Program-made: the position numbers and the translations under genes | Notes under the pieces: model-generated | The model's input: the letters and a program-made list of their open reading frames with translations, nothing else | Databases searched by the model: none | Told to the model about the DNA's origin: nothing | Shown here: in pieces, positions 1-7,100 of the stretch | Layout: every line of letters begins with the position of its first letter | Numbering within the stretch: position 1 is the stretch's first letter | Source of the DNA: Promethearchaeota archaeon | GTDB lineage: Archaea; Asgardarchaeota; Lokiarchaeia; Sigynarchaeales; MK-D1 | NCBI GenBank assembly: GCA_016839865.1 | Contig: JAEOTN010000344.1 | Location: 1 to 7,787, forward strand | Reading direction: 5' to 3' | DNA length: 7,787 bases

Positions 1-1107
1 GATGAATATGGGGATACTCTTTGGACGAAGACTTTTGGAGGCGATAGTAGTGATGTGGGGAAGTGTATACAGATCACGAATGATGGTGGATACATAATTT
101 TAGGCACTACAAAATCATATGGTGCTGGAGGAAAAGATATTTGGTTAATAAAAACTGATTCGAACGGTATTATACAATGGACAAAAACATTTGGTGACAC
201 AACTGACGAAACAGGAAATTATGTCATTCAAAATAGTGACTATGGATATTTAATAGTTGGAGGGATTGGACAATACGATCAGGGAACAATGCAGGGAACA
301 ATGGTAAAAACAAACTCAATTGGTAACACTGTTTGGTCAAAAACAGATTCACAATTTGTGGGTATAAGTGTATGTGAGGTAAGTGATGGTTTTATTGTTG
401 CCAGTGACTCTTTGTGGGAAGATGTATTTTTGCTAAAAACAAATTTTAGTGGAGATACACTCTGGACAAACTGTTTACTCAGGGGTATAATTTGCATGGG
501 TTCTTGTGATGCTTCAACCTCTTCTATAACAACAACCAATAACGGGAACTATCTTGTTGGAGCTAAAAGGCATATTTACACACCTGGTGATCCTGAGACA
601 TACGATGGATATGTTATACTCTGTGATACGGATGGTGATTCTTTATGGAAAATAAATGTGGTACTCCCCCCCGAATGGTCAAGTGTAAAATTAGAATCCG
701 TCATTCAAACTAGTGATGGTTGCTATCTTGCCGCAGGGGGATATGAAGGGGGATATGGAGAAGATACCTCAAATATATTTTTAGCAAAAATATCGGCATC
801 CGATCCGATTACGGGCTACAAAAAGCTCCATAATATGATCACCCAAACCTTCTCCCTCTCCCAAAACTACCCCAATCCCTTCAACCCGAGTACAACTATT
901 GAGTTTAACCTGCCGAAGACGAGTGAAGTAACACTGAAGATCTTCAACATCCTTGGAGAGGAAGTAGCAACGCTGGTGTCTGATAGACTGTCTGCTGGCT
1001 CATACTCATATGAGTGGGATGCTTCAGGTATGGCAGGTGGAGTATACCTGTATAGGTTGGAGGCAAGTGATTTTGTAGAGACTAGGAAGATGGTGGTTAT
1101 GAGGTGA
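1..1107 (+). CDS. Type IX-secreted repeat protein with C-terminal sorting domain, 5' partial
   Basis: The frame is open from the first base, so the gene begins upstream; the in-frame GTG at 55 is not its true start. The N-terminal part (bases 1 to about 810) repeats a W-(T/S)-K-T element, with Trp codons at 22, 178, 334, 463 and 646, alternating with DGGYIILG-like and DIWLIKTD-like strands. This is typical of beta-propeller-like surface proteins of the FCB group. The C-terminus from about base 841 is a type A Por/type IX sorting domain: NYPNPFNPST, then VTLKIFNILGEEVATL, then GVYLYRLEA and MVVMR at the end. In this family the domain directs passage through the outer membrane and is removed or anchored at the surface. 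Binding target and enzymatic role are unknown; I see no catalytic motif. The sorting-domain DNA is visibly richer in G+C than the repeat part. The export assignment is firm, the fold less so. Confidence 0.9.
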   Translation, partial: DEYGDTLWTKTFGGDSSDVGKCIQITNDGGYIILGTTKSYGAGGKDIWLIKTDSNGIIQWTKTFGDTTDETGNYVIQNSDYGYLIVGGIGQYDQGTMQGTMVKTNSIGNTVWSKTDSQFVGISVCEVSDGFIVASDSLWEDVFLLKTNFSGDTLWTNCLLRGIICMGSCDASTSSITTTNNGNYLVGAKRHIYTPGDPETYDGYVILCDTDGDSLWKINVVLPPEWSSVKLESVIQTSDGCYLAAGGYEGGYGEDTSNIFLAKISASDPITGYKKLHNMITQTFSLSQNYPNPFNPSTTIEFNLPKTSEVTLKIFNILGEEVATLVSDRLSAGSYSYEWDASGMAGGVYLYRLEASDFVETRKMVVMR

Positions 1108-1207
1108 GTTGAGACCACAGAGCTGGTTTTCACTCGTTGATATTACATCCTCTGTTATATTAATAGTTGGCTCTTTCGTATTTTTAATATTCCATGCCCC
1201 TTTCCCT

Positions 1208-1237
1208 TTGACAAATCCTCAAAATTTAGTATATTAT
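1208..1237 (+). promoter_or_regulatory. Predicted promoter in repeat copy A
   Basis: TTGACA at 1208-1213 is followed after 16 bases by TATATT (1230-1235), or after 18 by TATTAT (1232-1237). Read in the Bacteroidetes style, the TTG lies 19 bases before the TA of the -7 element, within the usual spacing, although TATATTAT matches TAnnTTTG only partly. Transcription would start near 1241-1245 and read toward the OB-fold gene at 1427, with a leader of about 180 bases. The perfect second copy supports a functional element. Confidence 0.6.
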
Positions 1238-1256
1238 AGTGATGTAATATTGAACC

Positions 1257-1284
1257 ATATCTCTTCACGAGGGAGTGGAGATAT
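1257..1284 (+). other. Stem-loop in repeat copy A leader
   Basis: ATATCTC (1257-1263) pairs with GAGATAT (1278-1284). After a two-base bulge, CAC (1266-1268) pairs with GTG (1275-1277), closing a six-base GAGGGA loop. It would lie near the 5' end of a transcript from the promoter just upstream. A GGA exposed in a hairpin loop is the shape bound by CsrA/RsmA proteins, but no such link is shown here. Confidence 0.5.
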
Positions 1285-1426
1285 TTACATTTCGAGTTAT
1301 TGCTGTATTGATTGAATTTCTTTCCCCCATACTGGATTATAGTTTCCCCCAAAAGGCATAACTGATATTCTTAATTGTCTATATTTTCTGGTTTTTTTTA
1401 GATTAAAATTAATCTGGGGGCGTTTT
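1285..1426 (+). other. Untranslated leader with C-tracts before the OB-fold gene
   Basis: With 1108-1284 this makes up the 319-base gap after the type IX-secreted gene. TTTCCCCCA occurs twice (1321-1329 and 1343-1351), and a T-run lies at 1391-1399. The G-rich ribosome-binding region TGGGGG is at 1415-1420, six bases before the ATG at 1427. Each CCCCCA could pair with TGGGGG over six bases and hide the ribosome-binding site. No strong hairpin precedes the T-run, so I do not call a terminator. No convincing gene is seen in 1108-1426. Confidence 0.4.
1400..1415. promoter_or_regulatory. 16-bp dyad next to the OB-fold ribosome-binding site
   Basis: AGATTAA and TTAATCT form a perfect 7+7 inverted repeat around AA, ending directly against the GGGGG at 1416. 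It could be an operator or a small hairpin that affects ribosome access. It is AT-rich and single, so chance is a real alternative. Confidence 0.25.
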
Positions 1427-1795
1427 ATGAGAACGAAATTACTCGTTTCTTACCTTTTAATCATTTTCTTTTCATCTATACTTATAGCTGGTGATGTAAT
1501 TTCTATAAAGTCAATTCTGGATAATCCACAAAAATTTGACGGTAAAATTGTAACTATCCAGGGCGAAGTTGTAAAATTAAAATCAAAGGTTAGTAAAAAG
1601 GGAAATCCCTACTTCACTTTCAAACTTGATGATGGAGAAGCAAATATAACCGTTTTTTCATTTGGGAAATCCAATATTGAAAATGATGACAAAGTCAAGG
1701 TTACTGGAATATTCAATGCTGTTAAACGGGTGGGGAAATACACTTTTTATAATGAAATTGATGCCACAGGGGGAATTATAAAAGAAATTAAATGA
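1427..1795 (+). CDS. Exported small OB-fold protein
   Basis: This is a 122-residue protein. Residues 1-21 form a signal peptide: Arg2 and Lys4, then a hydrophobic core to SSILIA, with likely cleavage before Gly22. There is no Cys for lipidation. Residues from about 39 to 120 read as alternating strands of an OB-fold: GKIVTIQGEVV, then NPYFTFKLDDGEANITVF, then DDKVKVTGIF and a final strand near the C-terminus. The pattern resembles nucleic-acid-binding tRNA_anti/OB domains and, in size and location, the periplasmic BOF (YgiW/YdeI) proteins. Its ligand is unknown, and export makes a housekeeping nucleic-acid role unlikely. The ATG at 1427 is preceded by GGGGG with a six-base gap. The next gene begins 40 bases after its stop, so the two are probably co-transcribed from the promoter at 1208. 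I am confident of signal peptide plus OB-fold, not of function. Confidence 0.85.
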   Translation: MRTKLLVSYLLIIFFSSILIAGDVISIKSILDNPQKFDGKIVTIQGEVVKLKSKVSKKGNPYFTFKLDDGEANITVFSFGKSNIENDDKVKVTGIFNAVKRVGKYTFYNEIDATGGIIKEIK

Positions 1796-1835
1796 AGCTT
1801 CTAAAATCAATCAATAATATCTAGGAAATCTTTTG

Positions 1836-3209
1836 ATGACAATTATTGAGAATGATTTCACCAAGCAAAATCAAGTTCCAAATAATGAATTGTTAAAATC
1901 AAGAACTCATGAAGAGGGTATCCAGAAGAAAAAATCAAAATCAATAAAACTCTTGTTATTAATATTGACTTTGATCGTGATATTATTCTGCATGATTTAC
2001 TTTGGTTTAAACTATTATAAACAATATAAATTGAGATTCCTAAAAGAAGCCGAGGTAAAACTAAATATTGATGATAGAGAAGGAGCAGTTACAGCATTAA
2101 AATCTCACATTTTGAATAATCCAAAAGATTTTGATGTACAGCTGAAATTATCTACTTTAATGGTTGAAACTGGATTAACAGAATCTGCCGTAAGAGTATT
2201 AGAAAGGTTGATTAGTAATTGGGAGGTTAGAGCAAACAATGAAGACCTATATTATCAAGCTATACTTAAGTTGTGTAATATTATTAATGATAGTTGTAAA
2301 GTTATTGAAGAAAGAGCAAGGATTCATGGTATAAATGAAGAATATCAATTAGCAATAAAAAAAATAGATAAGGCAATAGAATTATACAGAGGAAATCCCA
2401 TCTTCAGTTTCATCCATATCAATCGCATGGATACTTTAAAATTTTCAACCTTAAATCTTCGAAATTCTATCACTTTGTTAGATTATGAAAGTGTCATCGC
2501 TGAAAAAGCTAAATTTGCATGGCTTATGGGAGATATAGAAAGTATAGATTTAATAATTGAGTATTCAGGAAGATTTATAACTACTCTAAGTACTAATTAT
2601 GATCCGAAAAGAGTTAGGAGAATTCTAAGCTATAAGATAGAAGAATCTGCAGCAGAAAAATTCGACAAGAGCAAATGGAAAGAAGCCAAAGAAGCATACA
2701 GTTATGCAAAGGAACAGAGGTTAATAGCCTTAGATAATGTATATGATGAAGAAACTTGTAGGATTCAGTATAATGAGGCAATCTCGGAATATAATCGAGG
2801 TAATTATTGGAAGGCAATTTCTCTTTTAAAAGAATTAAAACAAAAAGATTCAAATTATCTTAAATCAGATACAGATAAAATATTGAGTCAATCTCAAAAA
2901 AATATTAAGTGGAATGAATATGATAAGATTGCTAAAGATGCCAATGACATGTTTGACGACAAAGATTGGATAGGTGCTGTTGCCGGGTACCTAAAATTAG
3001 CTGATCACTTGATTTCAAGTGGTTATTCAAAATCAAGTGAAGTAGTTTGTGAAGCCTACTATAATGTTGCGATGGCTTACTATAATGATAAACAATACAG
3101 GAAAGCGAGAGATATCCTTAAAGCAATAACTGAGAATAATTCAAATTATGAAAATTTCAGAATTAATGAAATGATAAGAAAATTAGATGAGTTAGTTAAA
3201 TATTATTAA
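1836..3209 (+). CDS. Membrane-anchored TPR-repeat protein
   Basis: This is a 457-residue protein starting at ATG 1836, with AGGA at 1823-1826 nine bases upstream; an adjacent TTG at 1833 would add one residue. Residues 1-38 are polar and end in a basic KKKSKSIK stretch. Residues 39-61 form a single transmembrane helix, predicting an N-in topology with the rest outside the cytoplasmic membrane. Helical TPR-like pairs follow: one near 66-126 (EGAVTALKSHILNNP, then ESAVRVLERLI), then a divergent middle, then a cluster at about 262-435 containing KWKEAKEAY, NYWKAISLLKELKQ, DWIGAVAGYLKLAD and QYRKARDILKAI. TPRs scaffold protein-protein contacts, so it is probably an assembly or envelope-associated scaffold; I see no enzymatic motif. 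It lies 40 bases after the OB-fold gene and 28 before the next small gene, consistent with one operon. No specific family is recognised. Confidence 0.85.
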   Translation: MTIIENDFTKQNQVPNNELLKSRTHEEGIQKKKSKSIKLLLLILTLIVILFCMIYFGLNYYKQYKLRFLKEAEVKLNIDDREGAVTALKSHILNNPKDFDVQLKLSTLMVETGLTESAVRVLERLISNWEVRANNEDLYYQAILKLCNIINDSCKVIEERARIHGINEEYQLAIKKIDKAIELYRGNPIFSFIHINRMDTLKFSTLNLRNSITLLDYESVIAEKAKFAWLMGDIESIDLIIEYSGRFITTLSTNYDPKRVRRILSYKIEESAAEKFDKSKWKEAKEAYSYAKEQRLIALDNVYDEETCRIQYNEAISEYNRGNYWKAISLLKELKQKDSNYLKSDTDKILSQSQKNIKWNEYDKIAKDANDMFDDKDWIGAVAGYLKLADHLISSGYSKSSEVVCEAYYNVAMAYYNDKQYRKARDILKAITENNSNYENFRINEMIRKLDELVKYY

Positions 3210-3237
3210 CTATTATACTATTAGCTTTTTAATAACT

Positions 3238-3453
3238 ATGCGAAAACTCCTTCTCCATTTTGGTTCCAATCAACTAGAAAAAGGAACATATAACATTATT
3301 GTAAAAGTAACTGATATAACCTCACTAAAAGAGTTAGAAAATGTTTTAATATATCTTGGTCAAAAAGGCTTCGAAATTTTATCAGCTAATTGTAATAGGG
3401 TAGAAGCCAAATTCTCTCACAATAATTTTATCTGCTGGGTACTTGTACCGTGA
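3238..3453 (+). CDS. Small DUF4177-like protein
   Basis: This 71-residue ORF lies 28 bases after the TPR gene on the same strand. From about residue 17, a strand (GTYNIIVKVTDI) is followed by a helix (SLKELENVLIYLGQKG), then the turn and strand GFEILSA and a last strand ICWVLVP. That order, with G-(W/F)-E-(L/I)-(V/L)-S after the helix, resembles the small DUF4177 fold, whose function is unknown. There is no clear Shine-Dalgarno sequence before the ATG at 3238. Translation may rely on read-through from the TPR gene, or the true start may differ. A second frame continues past the stop with protein-like composition (about 3404-3538), so a frameshift is possible. The reading is tentative but more gene-like than the other short ORFs nearby. 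Confidence 0.5.
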   Translation: MRKLLLHFGSNQLEKGTYNIIVKVTDITSLKELENVLIYLGQKGFEILSANCNRVEAKFSHNNFICWVLVP

Positions 3454-3563
3454 ACTAATTGAGGACGGCTGGGAGAATATGGAAAAAATGAAAATTGAAA
3501 TCAATATATCCGGGATGGAGAAATTTCTATCTGAATAATCTTTCTATTTGCTCTTGCTTCTCC

Positions 3564-3593
3564 TTGACAAATCCTCAAAATTTAGTATATTAT
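3564..3593 (+). promoter_or_regulatory. Predicted promoter in repeat copy B
   Basis: TTGACA at 3564-3569 and TATATT at 3586-3591 (16-base spacer), or TATTAT at 3588-3593 (18-base spacer), as in copy A. Transcription would start near 3597-3601 and run toward the hairpin at 3722 and then mcrB. It is the best promoter candidate upstream of the restriction operon. Confidence 0.6.
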
Positions 3594-3640
3594 AGTGATG
3601 TAATATTGAACCATATCTCTTCACGAGGGAGTGGAGATAT
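3564..3640 (+). repeat. 77-bp perfect direct repeat, copy B
   Basis: Identical over all 77 bases to 1208-1284, same orientation. It lies after the small gene ending at 3453 and 488 bases before the mcrB start. Its tail carries TTTCCCCCA at 3699-3707, about 23 bases further from the core than the first such block in copy A, so the downstream part is related but diverged. Confidence 0.95.
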
Positions 3641-3780
3641 ATTAATGTACATTTAGTATTGTATCGCTTCATTTTACTGACAGTATTCTGTATTCGAGTT
3701 TCCCCCACATATTGGATACTTAATAGCCTGAATTGGCTATAGCTCTATGATAGGCTTATTTTTATATATTTGATTTTTTT
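3597..3780 (+). ncRNA. Candidate short leader RNA or small RNA from copy B
   Basis: A transcript from the copy B promoter would carry the bulged stem-loop at 3613-3640 (GAGGGA loop), the TTTCCCCCA block at 3699-3707, and end at the hairpin and T-rich tract at 3722-3780, giving about 180 bases. No ORF of note lies inside. It could be an independent small RNA or the attenuated leader of mcrBC. Known families do not come to mind, and the start is inferred only from the promoter match. Confidence 0.3.
3722..3780 (+). terminator. Possible intrinsic terminator or attenuator
   Basis: AGCCT (3725-3729) pairs with AGGCT (3752-3756), followed by a T-rich run from 3756 that ends in seven Ts (3774-3780). 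The same AGCC can pair instead with GGCT at 3735-3738 as part of a 6-bp hairpin, ATAGCC (3723-3728) with GGCTAT (3735-3740). The two folds exclude each other, as in attenuators. The first T-run is broken by As and the stem is short, so termination strength is uncertain. Confidence 0.4.
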
Positions 3781-4128
3781 CTCTATACAAATGAGACCAT
3801 TAATAAAAATGGAAAATTCGGGGATGAATTAATTTTAATCTAATGTGAACAATTCTTCACGTTTTGTGAAATTATGTTGATTGATATTGTCTAAATAATA
3901 TTAAGAAATTCAAAATATATTAGGATTATAGTTTTGTATAAATTCCTTCAAAGTATTGGTATAAGAATTGCGATAGTTTTATTAATAAATGTATATAAAT
4001 TATGAGATGTGATGGAATTCAGAAAATAAAATGTAATGAGAAAAGGAGTTGAAACAAAAAACAAATCTCAGGAATTTAGTTTAGAGAGAGTTAAAGAAGT
4101 TAACTTTTTAGAGCAAGGATAAAAAGTT
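3781..4128. other. AT-rich intergenic region before mcrB
   Basis: I see no convincing gene here. A 5-bp dyad, TTCAC (3856-3860) and GTGAA (3866-3870), is present but weak. Several AT-rich -10-like strings occur (for example TATATT at 3916 and TATAAA at 3937), but none has a -35 at proper spacing. A 28-codon frame at 4036-4122 ends seven bases before mcrB, in the same frame as mcrB. The mcrB Shine-Dalgarno AAGGA is at 4115-4119. Confidence 0.5.
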
Positions 4129-7100
4129 ATGGAATTCTCCCAAAATGACATTTTAAAAGCAATTCAAACCATCGAGAACAATCCTGATTTGAGGATCGGA
4201 AGAGAATCTACTGATTATGATCTGATTTACCATGGAATGGCATATCCCCCCATTTTAGTTCTCTCAGAAACCAACAAAATAAGAGGCAAGGGAGAACTCA
4301 CCCTTCGAGATTTCAATAATAACACAATGATTGCTTTCAAGTATTTAAGGGATACTGGTTTTCAAGTTGTAAAGAAACAACGTCCAGATGATGTTAATAA
4401 GGGTATTCAAGAGCAGTATGCGTTTTTAAAGGAATGGTCAATAGAACGTTTAGAGAACATGAATCTCGAACAATACACGAATCTGGATCGAGATACTGCA
4501 TTTGTTTACTGGTTAGAGAGTAAGACTCAACACACTGGGAGTATTTTTGGAGGTAGTGCCTACAAATTTGGAATATTCAGACGAGCGGATACTTTAAGGA
4601 AAGTTGATGAGGGAGTTTCCCTTTCAGATGGAACATATGGCTGGTACCGCTATTTGGGTAATGAGAGAGAAGAGGTTTGGCGTAAAGTGAAACAAAATAT
4701 TGTGCAAATTGTCAAACTTTCAGCTGATGGTAATTTCTCCCAAATTGATAATGTGGAAATGGGACCGGTAGTAAAATGGAAAATTGCTTTCCTCTATAAT
4801 CCCGAGAATCTTATTCCAATTTATAAACCTGAAATGCTTCAAATTGCAGCTAATTCTTTTGGATTAAAAAAATCTGATAAAACCAGTGTGAGTGAATTAC
4901 AAAATTTCTTGATGAAACAAAAGCCAGAGGATGTGACTACGCTTGAATTTGCCCAAAAACTTTGGACAAAATTCAATACTGGTAATTTTTACTATGTAAT
5001 TGATAGTTTTCTAAAACAAGCTCAGACTGATGACCTGACAAAGAAGGATTATCCAAAGACTTTTAAGGGTTTGAATGTTAAGGTAAGTTTTGGGGCAGGC
5101 AATATAGCTCACATACCTTGGGTAGCACTACTTGATGATAAAAATGCAGTGACCGAAGGTATATATCCCGTATACCTGTTCTATAGAAGTCAAAATATTT
5201 TGATACTCGCTTATGGGGTTAGTGAAACTAATCCACCACCAATGAACTGGAACGAATCGGAAAGATTGCAAACCGTCCAAGACTGGTTTATGAAACATGT
5301 TGATTCAAAGCCAGAACGCTATGGTTCTTCCTATGTTAAAAGTGTTTATAATACAGAAGAAGAGATTGATGCAGTAAAGCTTCAAGATGATCTTGATGAA
5401 TTAATTGAAGAATACCATGCTACTCTTAAATTGAAAAAATCCGATGCAATTGAAAAACCTATTGAGACTATTTCACGAAAATATTGGCTTATCGCTCCAG
5501 GAGAAGGAGCATATATGTGGGGGGATTTTCAAAAAAATTCAATCGGTGGATTGGGCTGGGATGATATAGGTGACCTGCAGCAGTTCAAATCAAAAGAAGA
5601 TATACGAAAATTATTATTAGATCTTTATGTGAGTGATGGTACCTCTAAGAGCAATGATGCTCTCGCTCTTTGGGAATTTTGTAATGAAATGCAAATAGGA
5701 GATATCGTAATCCCTAAAAAGGGTATAAAAACTTACCTAGGCTTTGGAATTGTGGAATCAGATTATATTTATGATCCAAATCGTACTGAGTACTATCATA
5801 TTCGAAAGGTTAGCTGGAAAAAAGTTGGTGAATGGCAGGAAGAAGCTCACCATATTGTGCAAAAGACACTAACAAATGTAACCCAATATGATACTTATAT
5901 CGAACGACTAATTCGTCTGATAGGTATTGAACAACAAGAGGAATTTCAAAAGGATAAAAATTATTGGTGGCTGAATGCCAATCCAAAGTATTGGAAAATT
6001 GAAGATTTCGAGGTTGGGCAAGAACAGACATATACATCTTTAAATGAGAAGGGGAATAAGAGAAATAAATATGAATATTTCCAAAAGGTAAAACCAGGTG
6101 ATCTCATGATAGGATATCAAACCAGCCCCATCAAAAAGGTCTTGGCTATAATGGAGGTTTCGAATGGTTTGCATCTTGATGAAGATGATGGAAAAGAAAA
6201 AATATCCTTTAACGTTCAGAGATTCCTTCCAAATCCAATATCATGGGAAAGCCTAACCAAACTGAAAGAATTAAAGGATTGTGAGGTGCTCAAGAATATT
6301 CAGGGAAGTCTTTTTAAATTGACAAAAGAAGAATTTCTCTCAATAACAGATCTCGAGGTTGTTGATATTGAAGCTATAGAAGAATATGAAAAAGACCGTG
6401 CTTTAAAAGAATTATTCATGGAAGAGAGTCAATTGGATAAAATAATTTCAGCCCTCGAATATAAGAAGAATATAATACTTCAGGGACCACCTGGAACCGG
6501 AAAAACATTTATTGCAAAACGCCTTGCATATCTAATGATGGGAATGAAAGATGACCCCAAAATTGAGACTGTACAATTTCATCAATCCTACTCGTATGAA
6601 GACTTTATTCAAGGATATCGTCCAACAGATGATGGTGCATTTAAACTTGCTAATGGAGTGTTCTATAAATTTTGTAAACGTGCTTCAAGCGATCCCGAGA
6701 ACAAATACTTTTTTATCATTGATGAAATTAATCGGGGAAATTTAAGTAAGATTTTTGGAGAATTGATGTTGCTGATTGAATACGATAAAAGAGGCGAAGA
6801 ATATTCTGTAGTTTTAACATATTCGGCTGATACAATTGCCAGTAGATTCTCTATACCAGAGAATCTCTACATGATTGGAACAATGAATACTGCAGATAGA
6901 TCCTTAGCAATAGTAGATTATGCTTTACGAAGAAGGTTTGCCTTTATTGACATTTTGCCGATTTTTAATAATAAATTTAGAAATCATCTGATCGATCGTG
7001 GAGTGGATGAAGGACTGGTTGAGAAAATTCAAAGAAAAATAAGTGCTCTTAATTCTGTCATAAAGGATGATCCCAATCTCGGAAAGGGATTTCAAATTGG

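Larger units (their letters stand above)
1208..1284 (+). repeat. 77-bp perfect direct repeat, copy A
   Basis: These 77 bases are identical to 3564-3640 (offset 2,356) and in the same orientation. Identity begins exactly at TTGACA and ends after GAGATAT; the flanks differ at once apart from pyrimidine-rich sequence before it. A short TTTCCCCCA block recurs further downstream of both copies, suggesting a diverged tail. The repeat holds a promoter-like pair and a stem-loop. No target-site duplication or terminal inverted repeats are visible, so it resembles a dispersed promoter/leader module more than a transposon. Confidence 0.95.

Noticed and set aside
279..539. Minus-strand frame of 86 codons inside the secreted protein gene
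   Set aside because: Antisense shadow of a well-supported coding region; the same holds for 867-1133, 2614-2853 and 5810-6037.
1111..1135. Terminator for the secreted protein gene (ACCA/TGGT then TTTT)
   Set aside because: The stem is only four base pairs and the T-run only four bases, too weak to call.
1109..1315. 68-codon plus-strand frame after the type IX-secreted gene
   Set aside because: It runs through the repeat copy A promoter and hairpin, has no ribosome-binding site and no recognisable protein pattern, so it is most likely chance.
1155..1352. 65-codon minus-strand frame over repeat copy A
   Set aside because: It covers the repeat and the C-tracts, has low-complexity composition, and the second repeat copy does not preserve an equivalent gene.
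1208..3640. CRISPR array or insertion sequence suggested by the repeated 77-mer
   Set aside because: There are only two copies over 2 kb apart, with no regular spacers, cas genes, transposase, terminal inverted repeats or target-site duplications.
1401..3840. 13-base AT-rich string at 1401-1413 found inverted at 3828-3840
   Set aside because: It consists almost only of A and T (GATTAAAATTAAT), which is expected by chance in such AT-rich intergenic DNA.
6153..6166. GGAGG six bases before an ATG inside mcrB
   Set aside because: The ATG is out of frame with mcrB and opens only about 30 codons of low-complexity sequence, so it is a chance match.
6551..6745. 64-codon frame inside the McrB motor region
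   Set aside because: It lies in another frame across the conserved Walker A to Walker B segment of mcrB and has no features of its own.
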